Part shown: in pieces, positions 33,301 to 47,200 of the stretch | Position numbering within the stretch: the first letter of the stretch is position 1 | Layout of the letters: the number at the start of each line of letters is the position of its first letter | Assembly (NCBI GenBank): GCA_963576725.1 | Contig: OY755243.1 | Coordinates: 41,773,243 to 41,837,242, forward strand | Direction: 5' to 3' | From: Azorinus chamasolen | Lineage: Eukaryota; Mollusca; Bivalvia; Cardiida; Solecurtidae | DNA: 64,000 nucleotides | Notes under the pieces: generated by a model | Databases searched by the model: none | Told to the model about the DNA's origin: nothing | What the model saw: only the letters and a program-made list of their open reading frames with translations | Position numbers and translations under genes: made by a program

Positions 33301-36300
33301 CCTCCTTCCATGGCATGTTGAAGGAAAATGAGCCAAGATTTGATTCCAATCTGTTTCCAGACAAAAATGAACATCGCTGTCGAAAATTTAAAGGGAAAAG
33401 GGTGAGTATATTAGAAATATTGTTAACTTTATGGATTTGTGAATTAGAAAGTTTGTATTAAAAAAAGGGAAGGGAACAAATATGAGAATACTTGATATTT
33501 TGCATAGTGACCAAATATTCAAATATGATTTTTGTAACCAAATATTCATTTGAAAAGCAAATTTTGAAAAAAAAAGAAAAAAAGGGCGACTTATTAAGGT
33601 CAAGGTCATTCATTGAATTAGGTGTAAATAAAAGCATTTGCAATGTTTGTGCACACTTTTACATTGATCCCAAAGGGATGAGTGAAAACAGTTGTTTTCC
33701 CAAGTGTTCTAACCATTTTCTGTCTGAGCAAACATACTGGTCAACATCCGTTGTACATTGGGTAAGATTGGGTATTTAATTACCATCGTCTATCTACTAT
33801 CTGTGCAGCTACCGTTTTTAATATAAAATGAAAGACATTTCTCATTACTAAATACTTTATGTATTTATTGTATTTCTATTTCAACAAATAGACACATACG
33901 GTATAAGTGGATTTTTTCGCGAGAAGGAAATTTTCGATATGTTCGCTTGTCCATCAAACATGCGTAAATATAATGTGCTAAAAATTCCTTCCTTTCTTTC
34001 CCATACAACAGACAACAACTTTCTACAGACAGTAAAACGTAAACATCCTTCACCGTCCTTTGATACATGTATATCCTTAGTTTATGCGGTGTGCATGATT
34101 ATGTTATATAGAAATGGTTATGGAAGGAGAATTTGTTCCAATTTGGTAATTGAGTGTTCAAAGATACGGCTTGCTTTTTCTGTCGAACTTTCAATAAATA
34201 AACTTCTACGACGTTTTAGTAATGCTATGGTCACAAAGATCGGCCGGTATCCAGGGATAGGGGGTAATCGGGAGTACACCACTGGCTTTGGCCATTTTTC
34301 CGACATCGGACAACACCGGTCAAAAAATTTGTCACACATCATTTACATAAATGGCACCGGTGACCGGCCGATGTCTGTTACATATCTGGTCCACACCAGT
34401 TCAAGCCGATCGGACATCGGTGGGTTACTTTCCAATGTGTAAACAGACATCGGCTGGATATCGGCCCATGTCCAGTCCCAAAAATTTCTCCTCTGAGACT
34501 ACATACACCGGCCGATTACCGCTTGATTCCCGGCCGGATATCGGACGATACTTAAACGATGTGTGAAGGATATGTGGCCGATTATGAAAATCTACGGGAC
34601 ACCGGAGAAATTTTAACTTCGAGTTAAAACTCTTCGGGCACCTCCTCTATGCTGCCTGACAGCCCCGGCCACTGGCCGGCCATGTCTCGTGTCCGGCCGG
34701 GGACCAGGCAAAAATGGTTAAAAATCATGCCGGGAGTACATCCTAAGCCAAATCAGAAGGGGTTGTGACCAAAGCATAAAGTTCCAACTTTTCTTTCTAT
34801 TTATTCTTTATAAACTTAAGTTTTTAAAATGAGGTCAAACTGACTACGTTTTCGTTAAGTCGATGTCAGTTTTTGTCTCCAAAGTGTCTTTTTGCATGTA
34901 ATGACTGTTCGAGGTGTGAATTGGACTTTTGATCCAAATCCGCTAATATACGCTCAGTGATTGCGACATAGGTAAATATCAGTGTTATGTGGGTGAACAT
35001 CACTGGTGTCGGATAATTATTCAAACTGTTTAAACAAACAACATGCCCAAATGAGTGAATGTTATTTAGATTATAAAACGTCATTTAAATTGATTACTTC
35101 TCTTTGATTATCAAATTTACGTAGAGTTACCACCCTTAGTTCGGAATGCGCCATTTGCAATGACTGTTTTACTAAGATGCAAAACAACATGGTAACATTA
35201 CAACAATTTTTATTTCGTTTCCGTGAGAAATTGATTTTCATCCAGTTTCTGCAAATAATAAAGACGTGAAAAATTAATTTGAGGTAGATTCGTGAAATTT
35301 GGGTCCCGCTTAAAAATCCACTTATACGGTATGTGAACAAAACGTAGACTGCATAAATAAAGCAGGTTATTCATTTTCACATGCACAGTATAAAACGTGT
35401 GCCAAATACATTTGTACAACACTTGTACATGTCTGCAGTATATTGCATACACATACACAAATGGCAGTAGATATAGCACTTTCCTCAGACATTGTGCATT
35501 TGAGGATGAGACAGGAAAGTGTATGTAATTAATAGCAAATCGTGTTTGGATATTTTTCCTTGGTAGATCTCCAGTAGGAGTCATCTGATCAGTGTCTGCT
35601 CTGTTTGCTTATGAAATGATTATACATCCAGATCTACAGTTTCTATCAATATCAAATATTCATGTATACAAGATCCAGCTAATAGATATTCTTGATGTCA
35701 TTAGTTCTTACATGAATAATCAATAGGGAAAGGGTTAAATCCAACCCTTGTAAATACCAAATGTAGTCTAATTACATGCTTATATTTGTAACTGCTTTAC
35801 AGGTGTATCTGCTTAGCAGTCGTGTTCATCCAGGGGAAACCCCAGCAAGTCATGTGTTTAATGGTTTCTTAGAGTTCCTTCTCCGTGAAAATGACCCTCG
35901 TGCCAAGGCCTTGCGGAGAAATTTTGTATTCAAGTTAATTCCAATGTTAAATCCAGATGGAGTTTCCCGTGGGCATTACAGAACAGATCAAAGAGGTGTG
36001 AATCTCAATCGGTTGTACCTTGATCCTAGTATAGAATATCATCCATCTATTTATGCATCCAAAAGTGTGCTTGTGTATTATCACGTGATGAATCGGATGA
36101 TTCAAGAGGATGACACCTGTAACATAAGTGTCAATTTTCCTGGTGGATTCATACTATCTAGTCATGATAGTTTTAATCACTTATCTGTACAAAAAAATGT
36201 TAACATGAACTCCAGTTCAGCTCGTAGCTCAACTACAGACAAGAGCTCACGCAGTCATGAACAATCAGATAGTGTGTCAACAATTCGGAGTCATTGGGAA

Positions 36301-39300
36301 ACAGACTCAGGACGGCAAACAAGAACGACTCACTCAGAGAACCACAGTATTAAAAGTTTCAGAAAAACACCTTTAGGTAGTGAGATGGGGACACCGAGAC
36401 GCCCAAGTGATGCAAAGCATGTACCAAATGGAGACATTCACCATTATGCTGTAGATAGTAGTACTATAGAGTATAGATATGGCCAGTCTGTGCCAAAGCC
36501 AGGTCAAATCTCAGGGACTCCCCGACACAGCATTACAAAATCAGAGACTCCCCGGAAAGCCTCCATTCCAAAAGTGGAGCCTCTTAATCTTGCTGAATTG
36601 AATGAGTCAGACAGTGACACAGCTAATAAGCCAGAGAAATCAAATATGGCTGATTCAATCGCTGTTTTGTCAACCAATTCTAGTTTTATTAACAACAATG
36701 AGAAAGAGAGGGTAGATAGTGAGTTACGTTTGAGATTGTCACAGATGACCATGTCTGATGACTATAGGGGGAGATTGTCAAAAGGGTTTAGTACTCTCAG
36801 TCAAAATGTAATTGATTCAGATGACGACTATGACCCCAATACAGAACATCTTGGAAATGAGGGATCAGAAGACGAAATGGACATGATGTTGTCTTATAAC
36901 AATGCTCCACACCTGTCTCACCCAAAACTGAAAGAAATTAGTCATCAAGACAGTGGGATAGCTTTTTATGTGGACCTTCATGGACATGCTTCAAAGAGAG
37001 GCTGCTTTATCTATGGAAATTATCTGGAAAATGAAGATATGCAGGTATGTTGTGAAATATCACTTAATTTACCTTTTTATCCAAGTGAAATCTTTGTAGG
37101 CTAAATCAGTTGATGCAATAACATTTTTTTGTCAGCTTAATTTTCAAAACTTTTTTTCTTCAATTTCATTTGCAATATTTATCACAAACTTGTGTGGATC
37201 TCAACTTTGTGCCAATATTATTCATATGTTTACTGTGCTAAGCACATCTTGACTGGAATTGACAAATGAATTGGATCCAGATGAGACACTGAGTAACTCA
37301 AAAGTTACTATTTGTGATGTCATTATTTCTTCCATGAATAATCATCAATTAAAAGGTTAAAGTTCGTTTTTATTGCATATGTTCTCAGTTGATTGTTTGT
37401 TTGCTAATACATGGAAACAATAATCTGTCACAGATATGCTCAAATCAAGCTTACTGGCATATGAAAACAGTGAAAACGCAGATGAGATGGCTCATAGAAG
37501 AGCCTTCTGATCAGAGTCTGCACTGTATGTCATTCAAAATCTTCTAGGAAATGTAATCCATTCAAACTGAATAGACTCTTCTGTTAAACAGTGATGGGTC
37601 ATTCTATTTTGAATATTCAGCATTCAAAGTGTTAACCTTTTCTTCATATCAACGCCTTTTCACGCATTTGCAAACAGAGTAGACCCAGATGATACAGCTC
37701 CAATAGGAGCTGTCTGGTCAGGGTCTGCTCTTTCTGCTATTGAAATTAGAAAGTTCTGTTTCTTTACTTTCTAAAATGTTCCACCTTTCATTATAACCAT
37801 TTTGTCCATGAATATTCTGTAGGTGTCGAAATTTGGAATAATTATAGAACAGAGAAGGGTTAATTAAGACATGTACTCACTGTGCTGTGAAATTTCAATG
37901 AAACCTGTCCTGTTTTGTTAATTTTACTAAGCTGTTTCACCCTTTCAACCCAGGACTCTCATGCACTGTCATTTGCAAACATTGTAGACCCAGATCAGAG
38001 GGCTCCTAGAGGAGCCCTCTGATCAGGGTCTGCACTGTTTGTCATTCAAAATCCTTAAGCAAGTTTAAACATTTCATACTGTGTGGACTCTGATCCATGG
38101 GCTATATCACTCTGTAAATTTGGGGTTGAAAGTGTTAAATATAAATTCTGTCATTATATTTACTATTTTCCTATTCACGTCGGCATCAGTGTTGGCGTCC
38201 ATGTCCGCGTCACACCTTGGTTAAAGTTTTTGTTAAAGTCCATATTTTGCCTTTAACCTTTGGAATAAAGCTTTGAAACTCAGAACACTTGTTCACCATC
38301 ACAAGCTGCATTTATAGGCAAGAGTACATAACTCTGTCAAGCATTTTGACAGAATCATGGCCCTTTTTAACTTAAAAGTTTTGGTAAGGTTTTTGTTAAA
38401 ATCCACATAACCCTTTGAGAAAGCTTTTAAACTTGGAACACTTGTTCACCATCACAAGCTTCATCTGTTGGCAAGAGTACATAACTCTGTCAATCATTTT
38501 GACAGCAGTATGACCCTTTTTAGCTTAGAATTTTTGGTTAAGGGTTTTGTTAAAGTCCACTTATTTACATAACCCTTTGGAATTAAGCTTTGAAACTTGG
38601 AACTCTTGTTCACCATCACAAGCTTCATGTGTAGGCAAGAGTACATAACTTTGTCAAGCATTTTGACAGACTTTTGGCCCTTTTTAGCATATGTTTTTTT
38701 TAATTTTCTAGTATCATTGGACACTATTTTAGTCCATTATCAAGCATATTTACACTAACAATGCTGAGAATAGTCGAGCGTGCTGTCCTGTGATGAAGTC
38801 ATCTTTAAAACAGAACAGTTAGGACATATGGGCACGGATATGCACTTTATGAATAACATTATAAATAAAGCATAAATCAATACATGTAGTGTTACCTATT
38901 AAATGAAAACTGTTTTATCTGAGTATACATGTTTTGAATAACACAACAGCCTCTCAAAAGAGGTCTAATTCTGGATCTTAACTGCAGATGGTAGCTTAAT
39001 GCTGGACAAAAGTTATGTCATTCTGGTTCTTAATGACAGGTGGTAGCTTAATGCTGGACAAAAGTTATGTCATTCTGGTTCTTAATGACAGGTGGTAGCT
39101 TAATGCTGGACAAAAGTTATGTCATTCTGGTTCTTAATGACAGGTGGTAGCTTAATGCTGGACAAAAGTTATGCACACAAAGCTCCTATATATTTCTACA
39201 GTCATTACTTTCATCCTGCATTAACCCTTTACTTCATAGATACACCATTTGACACCTTTGCAAATAGAATAGACCAGGATGAAATAGCTTCTGTTGGAGT

Positions 39301-42300
39301 TGTCTGTTCAGGGTCTGCTCTGTTTGTTTATGATATGATATAGATCTAATTCTACAATTTTTGTCATGATAAAAAGTTTCCTTGTTCAAAGTGACATTAT
39401 AAAAAATCATTTAATACTATTCATGATGTCTTTAAGTCTTTGCATGCATATTAATGGAGCTGCCACCTGCTTTTAAACACATCCATATTTGTTTTAAGTG
39501 AATGATCAGTATTTAGAGTGTTTACTGTTTTGTAATTACTGTATTCAGAGCTATAGATAAGGTTGTGTATTCAAATACCAAAAATGTCATTTCTCCAACT
39601 CTATTTTGTAACCACTCTTTAGAATGTCTCAAAGAGAGGATGTTAAAGAGTGGTCTCAACATGGGCTTTTGATGGAGAAATATAGGAGCCATTCTTAAAA
39701 CAGTTTTAATTTACATGTCTTATCTATTCATCTGGGTTTTTGTGTGTGTTTTTTTTAAATCAAATGGTTTATTTATTGTTTTCTAATTTGTCTCAGGTAG
39801 AGAATATGCTTTTTCCAAAGCTGATCTCAATGAATACAGCACACTTTGACTTCACTGGGTGTAACTTCACGGAGAAGAATATGTACACTAAAGACAAGAG
39901 GGATGGGATGTCCAAGGAAGGCAGTGGAAGAGTAGCAATTTATAAGTCTATTGGAATTATACATAGGTAAATGAATTTTCACTTTCTTTTTCATTAGTAT
40001 TTTGGTTGAAAAAGGAGGTTTAGTTTGAGTAATATTCTTTCACCAGGTAGACCCTGAACATAGGGATCTCATGAAGTAGGCCCCTAATTGTAAATCTACC
40101 CCCTACTAATATAAAGTATAGTCTTTGTAGGAATCATATAATCTGGCTTTATTTTGGTTGGCCATTGTTAGCTCACCTGGCACAAAGTGCCAAGGTGAGC
40201 TATTGGGATGATCCTATGTCCGGCGTCCGTCGTCGTGCGTATGTGCGTATGTGCGTAGTGCGTCGTGCGTACGTGCGGGCGTCAACAATTTACTTAAACA
40301 TCTTCTTCTCTGGAACTACAAAGCCAAGAGCTTTGATATTTGGTATGTAGTATGATGTAATGGTCCTCTACAAAGATTGTTCAAATTATGTCCCCCGGGC
40401 CAAAAATGGCCCCGCCCCAGGGCTTATCAGTTTTTCATAGGAAAATCTTTAAAAATCTTCTTCTCTGAAACTGTCAGGCATAGACCTTTGGTATTTGGTA
40501 TGTAGCATCATCTAATGGTCCTCTACTAAGATTGTTCAAATTATGACCCCTGGGCCAAAAATGGCCCGCCCCAGGGCTGATCAGTTTTTTCATAGGAAAA
40601 TCTTTAAAAATCATCTTCTCTGAAACTGTGAGGCATAGACCTTTGATATTTGGTATGTAGCATCATCTAATGGTCCTCTACTAAGATTGTTCAAATTATT
40701 ACCCCTGGGCCAAAAATGGCCCCGCCCCGGGGCTTATCAGTTTTTCATAGGAAAATCTTTAAAAATCTTCTTCTCTGAAAATGTAAGGTATAGACCTTTG
40801 GTATTTGGTATGTAGCATCATGTAATGGGCCTCTACTAAGATTGTTCAAATTATGACCCCCAGGACAAAAATGGCCCCACCCCAGGGCTTATCAGTTTTT
40901 CATAGGAAAATCTTTAAAAATCTTCTTCTCTGAAACTGTCAGGCATAGACCTTTGATATTTGGTATGTAGCATCATCTAATGGTCCTTTACTAAGATTGT
41001 TCAAATTATGACCCCCAGGACAAAAATGGCCCCGCCCCAGGGCTTATCAGTTTTTCATAGGAACATCTTGAAGAAATCATCTTTTCTGAAACTGTAAGGC
41101 ATAGACCTTTGATATTTGGTATGTAGCATCATCTAATGGTCCTCTACTAAAATTGTTCAAATTATTACCCCTGGGTCAAAAATGGCCCCGCCCCGGGGCT
41201 TATCAGTTTTTCATAGGAAAATCTTTAAATATATTCTTCTCTAAAATTATAAGGTATAGACCTTTGATATTTGGTATGTAGCATTAATTAATCGTCCTCT
41301 ACTAAGATTAATCAAAATATGACTCCCGGACAAAAATGGCCCCGCCCAAGGGCTTATCAGTTTTTCATAAGAAAATCTTTAAAAATCTTCTCCTCCAGAA
41401 CTGTAAGGTCTAGGCCCTTGATATTTGGTATGTAGCATCATCTAATGGTTTTCTACCAAGATTATTCAAATTATTACCCCTGGGTCAAAAATGGCCCCGC
41501 CCTGGGGCTTATCAGTTTTTCATATGAAAAGCTTTAAGAATCTTCTTCTCCAAAACTGTAAGGCAGAGACCTTTAATATTTGGTATGTAGCGCTATCTAA
41601 TAGTTTTCTACCAAGATTGTTCAAATTATGTCTCCTGGGTTGAAAACTTCCCTGCCCAGGGGCATATCAGTTTTTTATAGGAAAGCTTTTAAAAATCTTC
41701 TCTTAAAAATCTTTAAAAGTCTTCTCTGAACTTGTAAGGCATAGACCGTAGATATTTGGTATGTTGCATTATCTAATAGTCCTCTACCAAGATTTTGAAA
41801 TTATGAACCCTGGATCAAAATTGACCCTGCTCTGGGGCTTAACAGTTTTTCATAGAAAAATCTTTAAGGTCTATACTCTTTATATTTAGTATGTAGCATC
41901 ATCTGATGGTTTTCTACCAAGATTTTTCAAATTATGCAATCTGTCATTGAAATCATTAATCTGTTAGGAACAGGTGAGCGATTAAGGGCCATCATGGCCC
42001 TCTTGTTTTTAGAGGTGAGGTGAGTTGTGTGTGTGTGTGTGTGTAAACATTATGCATACCTTAGATTTCCTCTAAGTAGGTAGTGCATTAGAACCCCTCT
42101 AATGCAACCACATAATGAATAAACATGGGTGTCTTTATAAGCAGGTGGTTGCTTAATGCATTACTTTTGTCCTGCATTAAGCTACCACCTGCATCTAGCA
42201 CCCAGAATTATACCTCTTTTAGGTGGTCGCATTAGCAAGGTTTTACTGTATATTTCTTTTGAGACCAAAGCCCATGGTGTAAAGCCAACGTCACTTGTAG

Positions 42301-44204
42301 AGGTAAAAGTTATTTTATATTGAATACCAACTTTGATGATCTGTATCATAGAATGCTAAGTGTTTGATTTTGGCTGGAATGTTTTGACCACTATCTTTGT
42401 GTCATTTTCTTTGTCGGCATTGTAATTGTTTTTAACTTGGCCTGAACTTCAACACCTTCAGAGCTACCCAAATCAGACTTTACGCTCTTATTCTCCAACA
42501 CAACAGCTACAACTTTACAAAGTAGTTAATGCATATTGAATACTCATTCCATACTCTTTTGTCCTTTTGAATTTGTTCTAAAAAAATTGGAACTGTAGGT
42601 AAGAAAAAATAAGAAAATCTAGGTAGAATTATTCTTGTTTTTGTGGCAAAACCTATCTTGCAGGTACTTAATAGAATCCCAAGGCAATTCTAATTTATAG
42701 TACTATTACAGGTTTAGTTTTGAAATACTGAAAATATGTTATAAGAGATTTTAGATAGACCAGTACTGCTTTAATTTACAACTCTTGAATAGTTTTGTTA
42801 CGAGACAGTCATTAGTCTCTTGTGTCTGTTACAACTGAGATTAGTATCATTGTCAGTCTTTAACCCATTACCTCATAGGCTATTTTTAGATACAACCTCT
42901 TTGAATAAATATATCGAAAAGGAGCATTAACTAGAGAATTAACTGTAGGAGCAAATGCTCTATTTATCACAATGGTTTCACAAAGTGACTTTTCCAGAGT
43001 CGTCAAAAGTCATCAATATGAGGGAATGGGTTAAGACAGGTAGCTGTTTAATACTTAGTGAAAGTCCTGCAAAAAAGCAGGAGCTTTCTGCATGATTTTT
43101 ACCCTGCATTGAGCAGGCAGTGAGCAGGCACCTGCTTAAAATGTTCTCGATTCTTCTTTACTAAAAGTTCATTTTGGGAGGTTTTACTGCAGTACTAGTA
43201 AAAATACTAATAAACCTAAGTTTGTTTATTTCAGTTATACTCTAGAATGTAATTACAACACTGGCCGAATGGTGAACCCTGTACCTCAGGCCTACGGGGA
43301 TGATGGGAGAGCGACACCTCCACCACTGGCAGGCTTCCCACCCAAGTATACCCAGGCTCACTTTGAGGAGGTAAATATCCACTCATAGAAATCTCTGTAA
43401 CTGCTTTATGCAAAAGTGTTTGCAATTTCTTTAACTCTGAAAATCACAAGTGAAGTAGAAAATTCAATTTCAATTTCTTTCCTTCTGAATATCACAATGG
43501 AAGTAGCAAAATTTCTTTCCTCCTGTTTATCATTTATATTTCATTCCTCCTAAAAATCACAATGAAAGTGTTCACACTTTCTTTTGTATAAATGTTTTTC
43601 TCACATTTGCAAAACAGAGTAGACCCAGATCAGAATGATTTCAAATCTCACATTGACATGGTTGTTTTAGCTGATGAACCCTTTCTCTTATATAAACACC
43701 TTTTCATGCATTTGCAAACAGAGTAGACCTAGATCACACAACTCCTATAGGAGCCATCTGATTAGGGTCTGCTGTGTTTGCTTGTGACATGATATTGATC
43801 ACAAAAATCACAATGAAAGTGTTAAAACAGGTTTAACCTAGTACCAGTAATATGTTGGTTCCCATCTGGATTCAAAATGTTTGCAAAGTTTATCATTATT
43901 TTTTTTGTTTCACATGATTACCATTTTGAATCACTCCATTTTAAATAATTCCAAACAATATTTCACATCAGTAGACAGTTTATCCATACTTTCTATTTGT
44001 ATTCCCTGTCATTGAAAGCGTTTTATATATGATATTACATGTAGTGTTTGGACCCAAATTTGAAGTGGATGTCTACTGTCTGATCCTTGCTGAATATTCA
44101 AAGTGGAATGCCCCATCCATGTTTAGCGAGAATCCATTTAATACGAAGGTTATTATGTCTCCCCCCATATTTATATGGGGGAGACATATTGTTTTCGTGA
44201 GAGT

Positions 44205-44235
<31 letters not shown>

Positions 44236-47200
44236 CTGTCCGTCTGTCTGTCTGTCCGTCACACTTTTTGTCCGGACGATAACTTCAATACGCCTGATGC
44301 CAGTTGATTGAAACTTCATATATGGAAAGAGCATAATGAGAGGAAGTGTCATGCACAAGGTCCATAACTCTGGCTTCACTAATATAGGAGTTATTGCCCC
44401 TTGTAAAAAAAAATAGCACTTTTTTGTCTGGACGATAACTCCTATATGGCTCATGCCATTGGAATGAAACTTCATATATGGAAAGATCATGACGAGAGGA
44501 AGTGTCATACACAAGGTCCATAACTCTGGCTTCACTAATAATGGAGTTATTGCCCTTGTAAAAAAATTCACTATTTTTTGTCCGGACGATAACTCCTATA
44601 TGGCTCATGCCATTGGATTGAAACTTCATATATGGAAAAATCATGACAAGAGGAAGTGTCATACACAAGGTCCATAACTCTGGCTTCACTAATAATGAAG
44701 TTATTGCCCTTGTAAATTTTTTTAAAATTTAATTGTCTGGACGATAACTCCTATATGGCTCATGCCATTGGAATGAAACTTCATATATGGAAAGATCATG
44801 ACGAGAGGAAGTGTCATACACAAGGTCCATAACTCTGGCTTCACTAATAATGGAGTTATTGCCTTTGTAAAAAAAAAATCACTATTTTTTGTCCGGACGA
44901 TAACTCCTATATGGCTCTTGCCATTGGATTGAAACTTCATATATGGAAAGATCATGACAAGAGGTAGTGTCATACACAAGGTCCATAACTCTGGCTTCAC
45001 TAATAATGGAGTGATTGCCCTTGTAATTTTTTCACAATTTTTTTGTCCGGACGATAACTCCTATATGGCTCATGCCATTGGATTGAAACTTCATACATGG
45101 AAAGATCATGATAAGAGAAAGTGTAATGCTTAAGGTCCATAACTCTTGTTTCACTAATATTGGAGTTATTGCCTTTTGTAAAAAAAAATCACAATTTTTT
45201 GTCAGGATGATAACTCCTATATGGCACATGCCATTGGAGTGAAACTTCATACATGGAAAGATCATGATAAGAGAAAGTGTCATGCATAAGGTTCTTAACT
45301 CTGGCTTCAATAAATTGAGAGTTATTGCCTCTTGTACATTTGTTTAACGCTTTCTTGTCCAGATGATAACTCCTACATGGCTCTTGCCATTGTATTGAAA
45401 CTTCATATATGGAAAGAGCATGATGAGAGAAAGTGTCATGAACAAGGGCCATAACTCTGGCTTCAATACTTTTGGAGTTATTGCCCTTTGTTACATTTTT
45501 TGTCCGATCAATAACTCCTGTTCGACTGATGCTATTGGAATGACATTTCATTTATGGAAAGAGCATGATGAAAGTAAGTGTCATGCACAAGGGCCATAAC
45601 TCTGGTGTAAATATATAATTGGAGTTATTAGCTGTTATCATTTTCTTCTTGAAAAATGTGGTGTGGAAAGCGCATAATGAGGGGAAGTATCAATCATCAA
45701 GTCCATAACATTTTTAGTGATTTCTCTTTACATATTGTTTTTATTAGAGGGGAGACATCCGTTTTTGTGACAAAAACCTCTAGTATTTTGTGAGATATTC
45801 TGAGTGACAAATAGTGCAGACCTTGATTAGAGGGCTTCTCTAGGAGCTCTCAGAGTTGGTCTTCACTGTTGGCTAATGTCAGTGCATGTGTTCCCGCATT
45901 TATTGAGTTAAGAATGACTTCAAATCTCACTTTTTTTTAGCTGCTTAACCCTTTCCCTTATATTAATACCTTTTCATGCATTTGCAAACAGAGTAGACCT
46001 TGATCAGACGGCTCCTATAGGAGCCATCTGTTCAGGGTCTACTCTGTTTTCTTATGGAATTTGATAGATCTGTTTCTATACTTTTTAAAATGACTACAAT
46101 GTGTTCCACCTTCCATATTTCATTGTAACTAATTTGCCCATGAATATTCAGTAGGTATTGAATTTTGTAATAAACATAGAACAGGAAAAGGGTTAACTCT
46201 TTCCCTAATATTAACACCTTTTCATGCATTTGCAAACAGAGTAGACCTAGATCAGACAACTCCTGTAGGAGCCATCTGATCAGGGTCTGGTCTATTTGCT
46301 AGTGACATGATATAGATCTGATTCTACAGTTTTGTTGAAACAAAACATTCCTTGGAAAAGTTTACATTATAAAAAATCAGCCAGTAAATGTTCATTATGT
46401 CATTATTCCTTTAACCCATTCCCTCAATGGCTATTTTAAGATCAAACCACTTTGAACGAATCTACCAAAAAGGAGCATTAACTAGAGAACAGGAAAATTT
46501 TAGAATTGTGTAGTTTGAAACCATTGTCATAAATAGAGCATTTGCTTCTATAGGAGCAAGTGCTCTATTTATCACAATGGTTTCAATAGGTGACTTTTAC
46601 AGAGGCGTATTTCTGGAGGAAAGGGTTAAGTACATGAATATTGAACAGGGAAAGGGTTTATAAGATAAATCTACATCTTGTTGTACAGTATCATACTAAA
46701 TGTTTAACCCTTTACCTGATGGAAACATCTTTTCATGTCTTTGCAAACAGAATAGACCCAGATCAGATGGCTGATGTAGGTGCCTTCCAATCAGGGTCTG
46801 CTCTGTTTGCATATTTAATTATATAGATCTGATGCAACAGTTCCTGTCATAGCTAACTATTTTCTGTGCTCATATGCCATTATTAAATTTCTCTCTGATT
46901 GCTGTTTATGATGTCGTTATTTCTTACATGAATATTTATGAGGTAATTGGTAAAATTGCCTTTCAAATGAAATTTACAGTCCAGGTTTATGTTATGCAAA
47001 AGATTTGTTACTTCATTAACGCTTTCCCTGTTCTGTATTTAATCCAATATTTAATACAGTAAAACCTCTCTATAATGGCCACTAAATTACATAAAGTATT
47101 TTGTGTTAAAGGCAGGTGGCAGCTTAAAGCAATGTGAAAGTAAAACAGAACACTCCTACAGGAGCGTTCTGTTTTACTTTCACCTTGTTTTAAGCAGCCA

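Noticed and set aside
33939..34442. 167-codon frame as a host gene
   Set aside because: Lies within the inverted-end element, has no domain signature, and partly follows the CCGGCCGAT repeat pattern.
39000..42000. CRISPR-like array in the tandem elements
   Set aside because: Whole units repeat without unique spacers, and the context is an animal gene intron.
44098..45551. Long minus-strand frames with repeated peptide [22 protein letters not shown]
   Set aside because: They are the tandem cores of element H4 read in frame. The repeat period near a multiple of three keeps them open; no start, promoter or family match.
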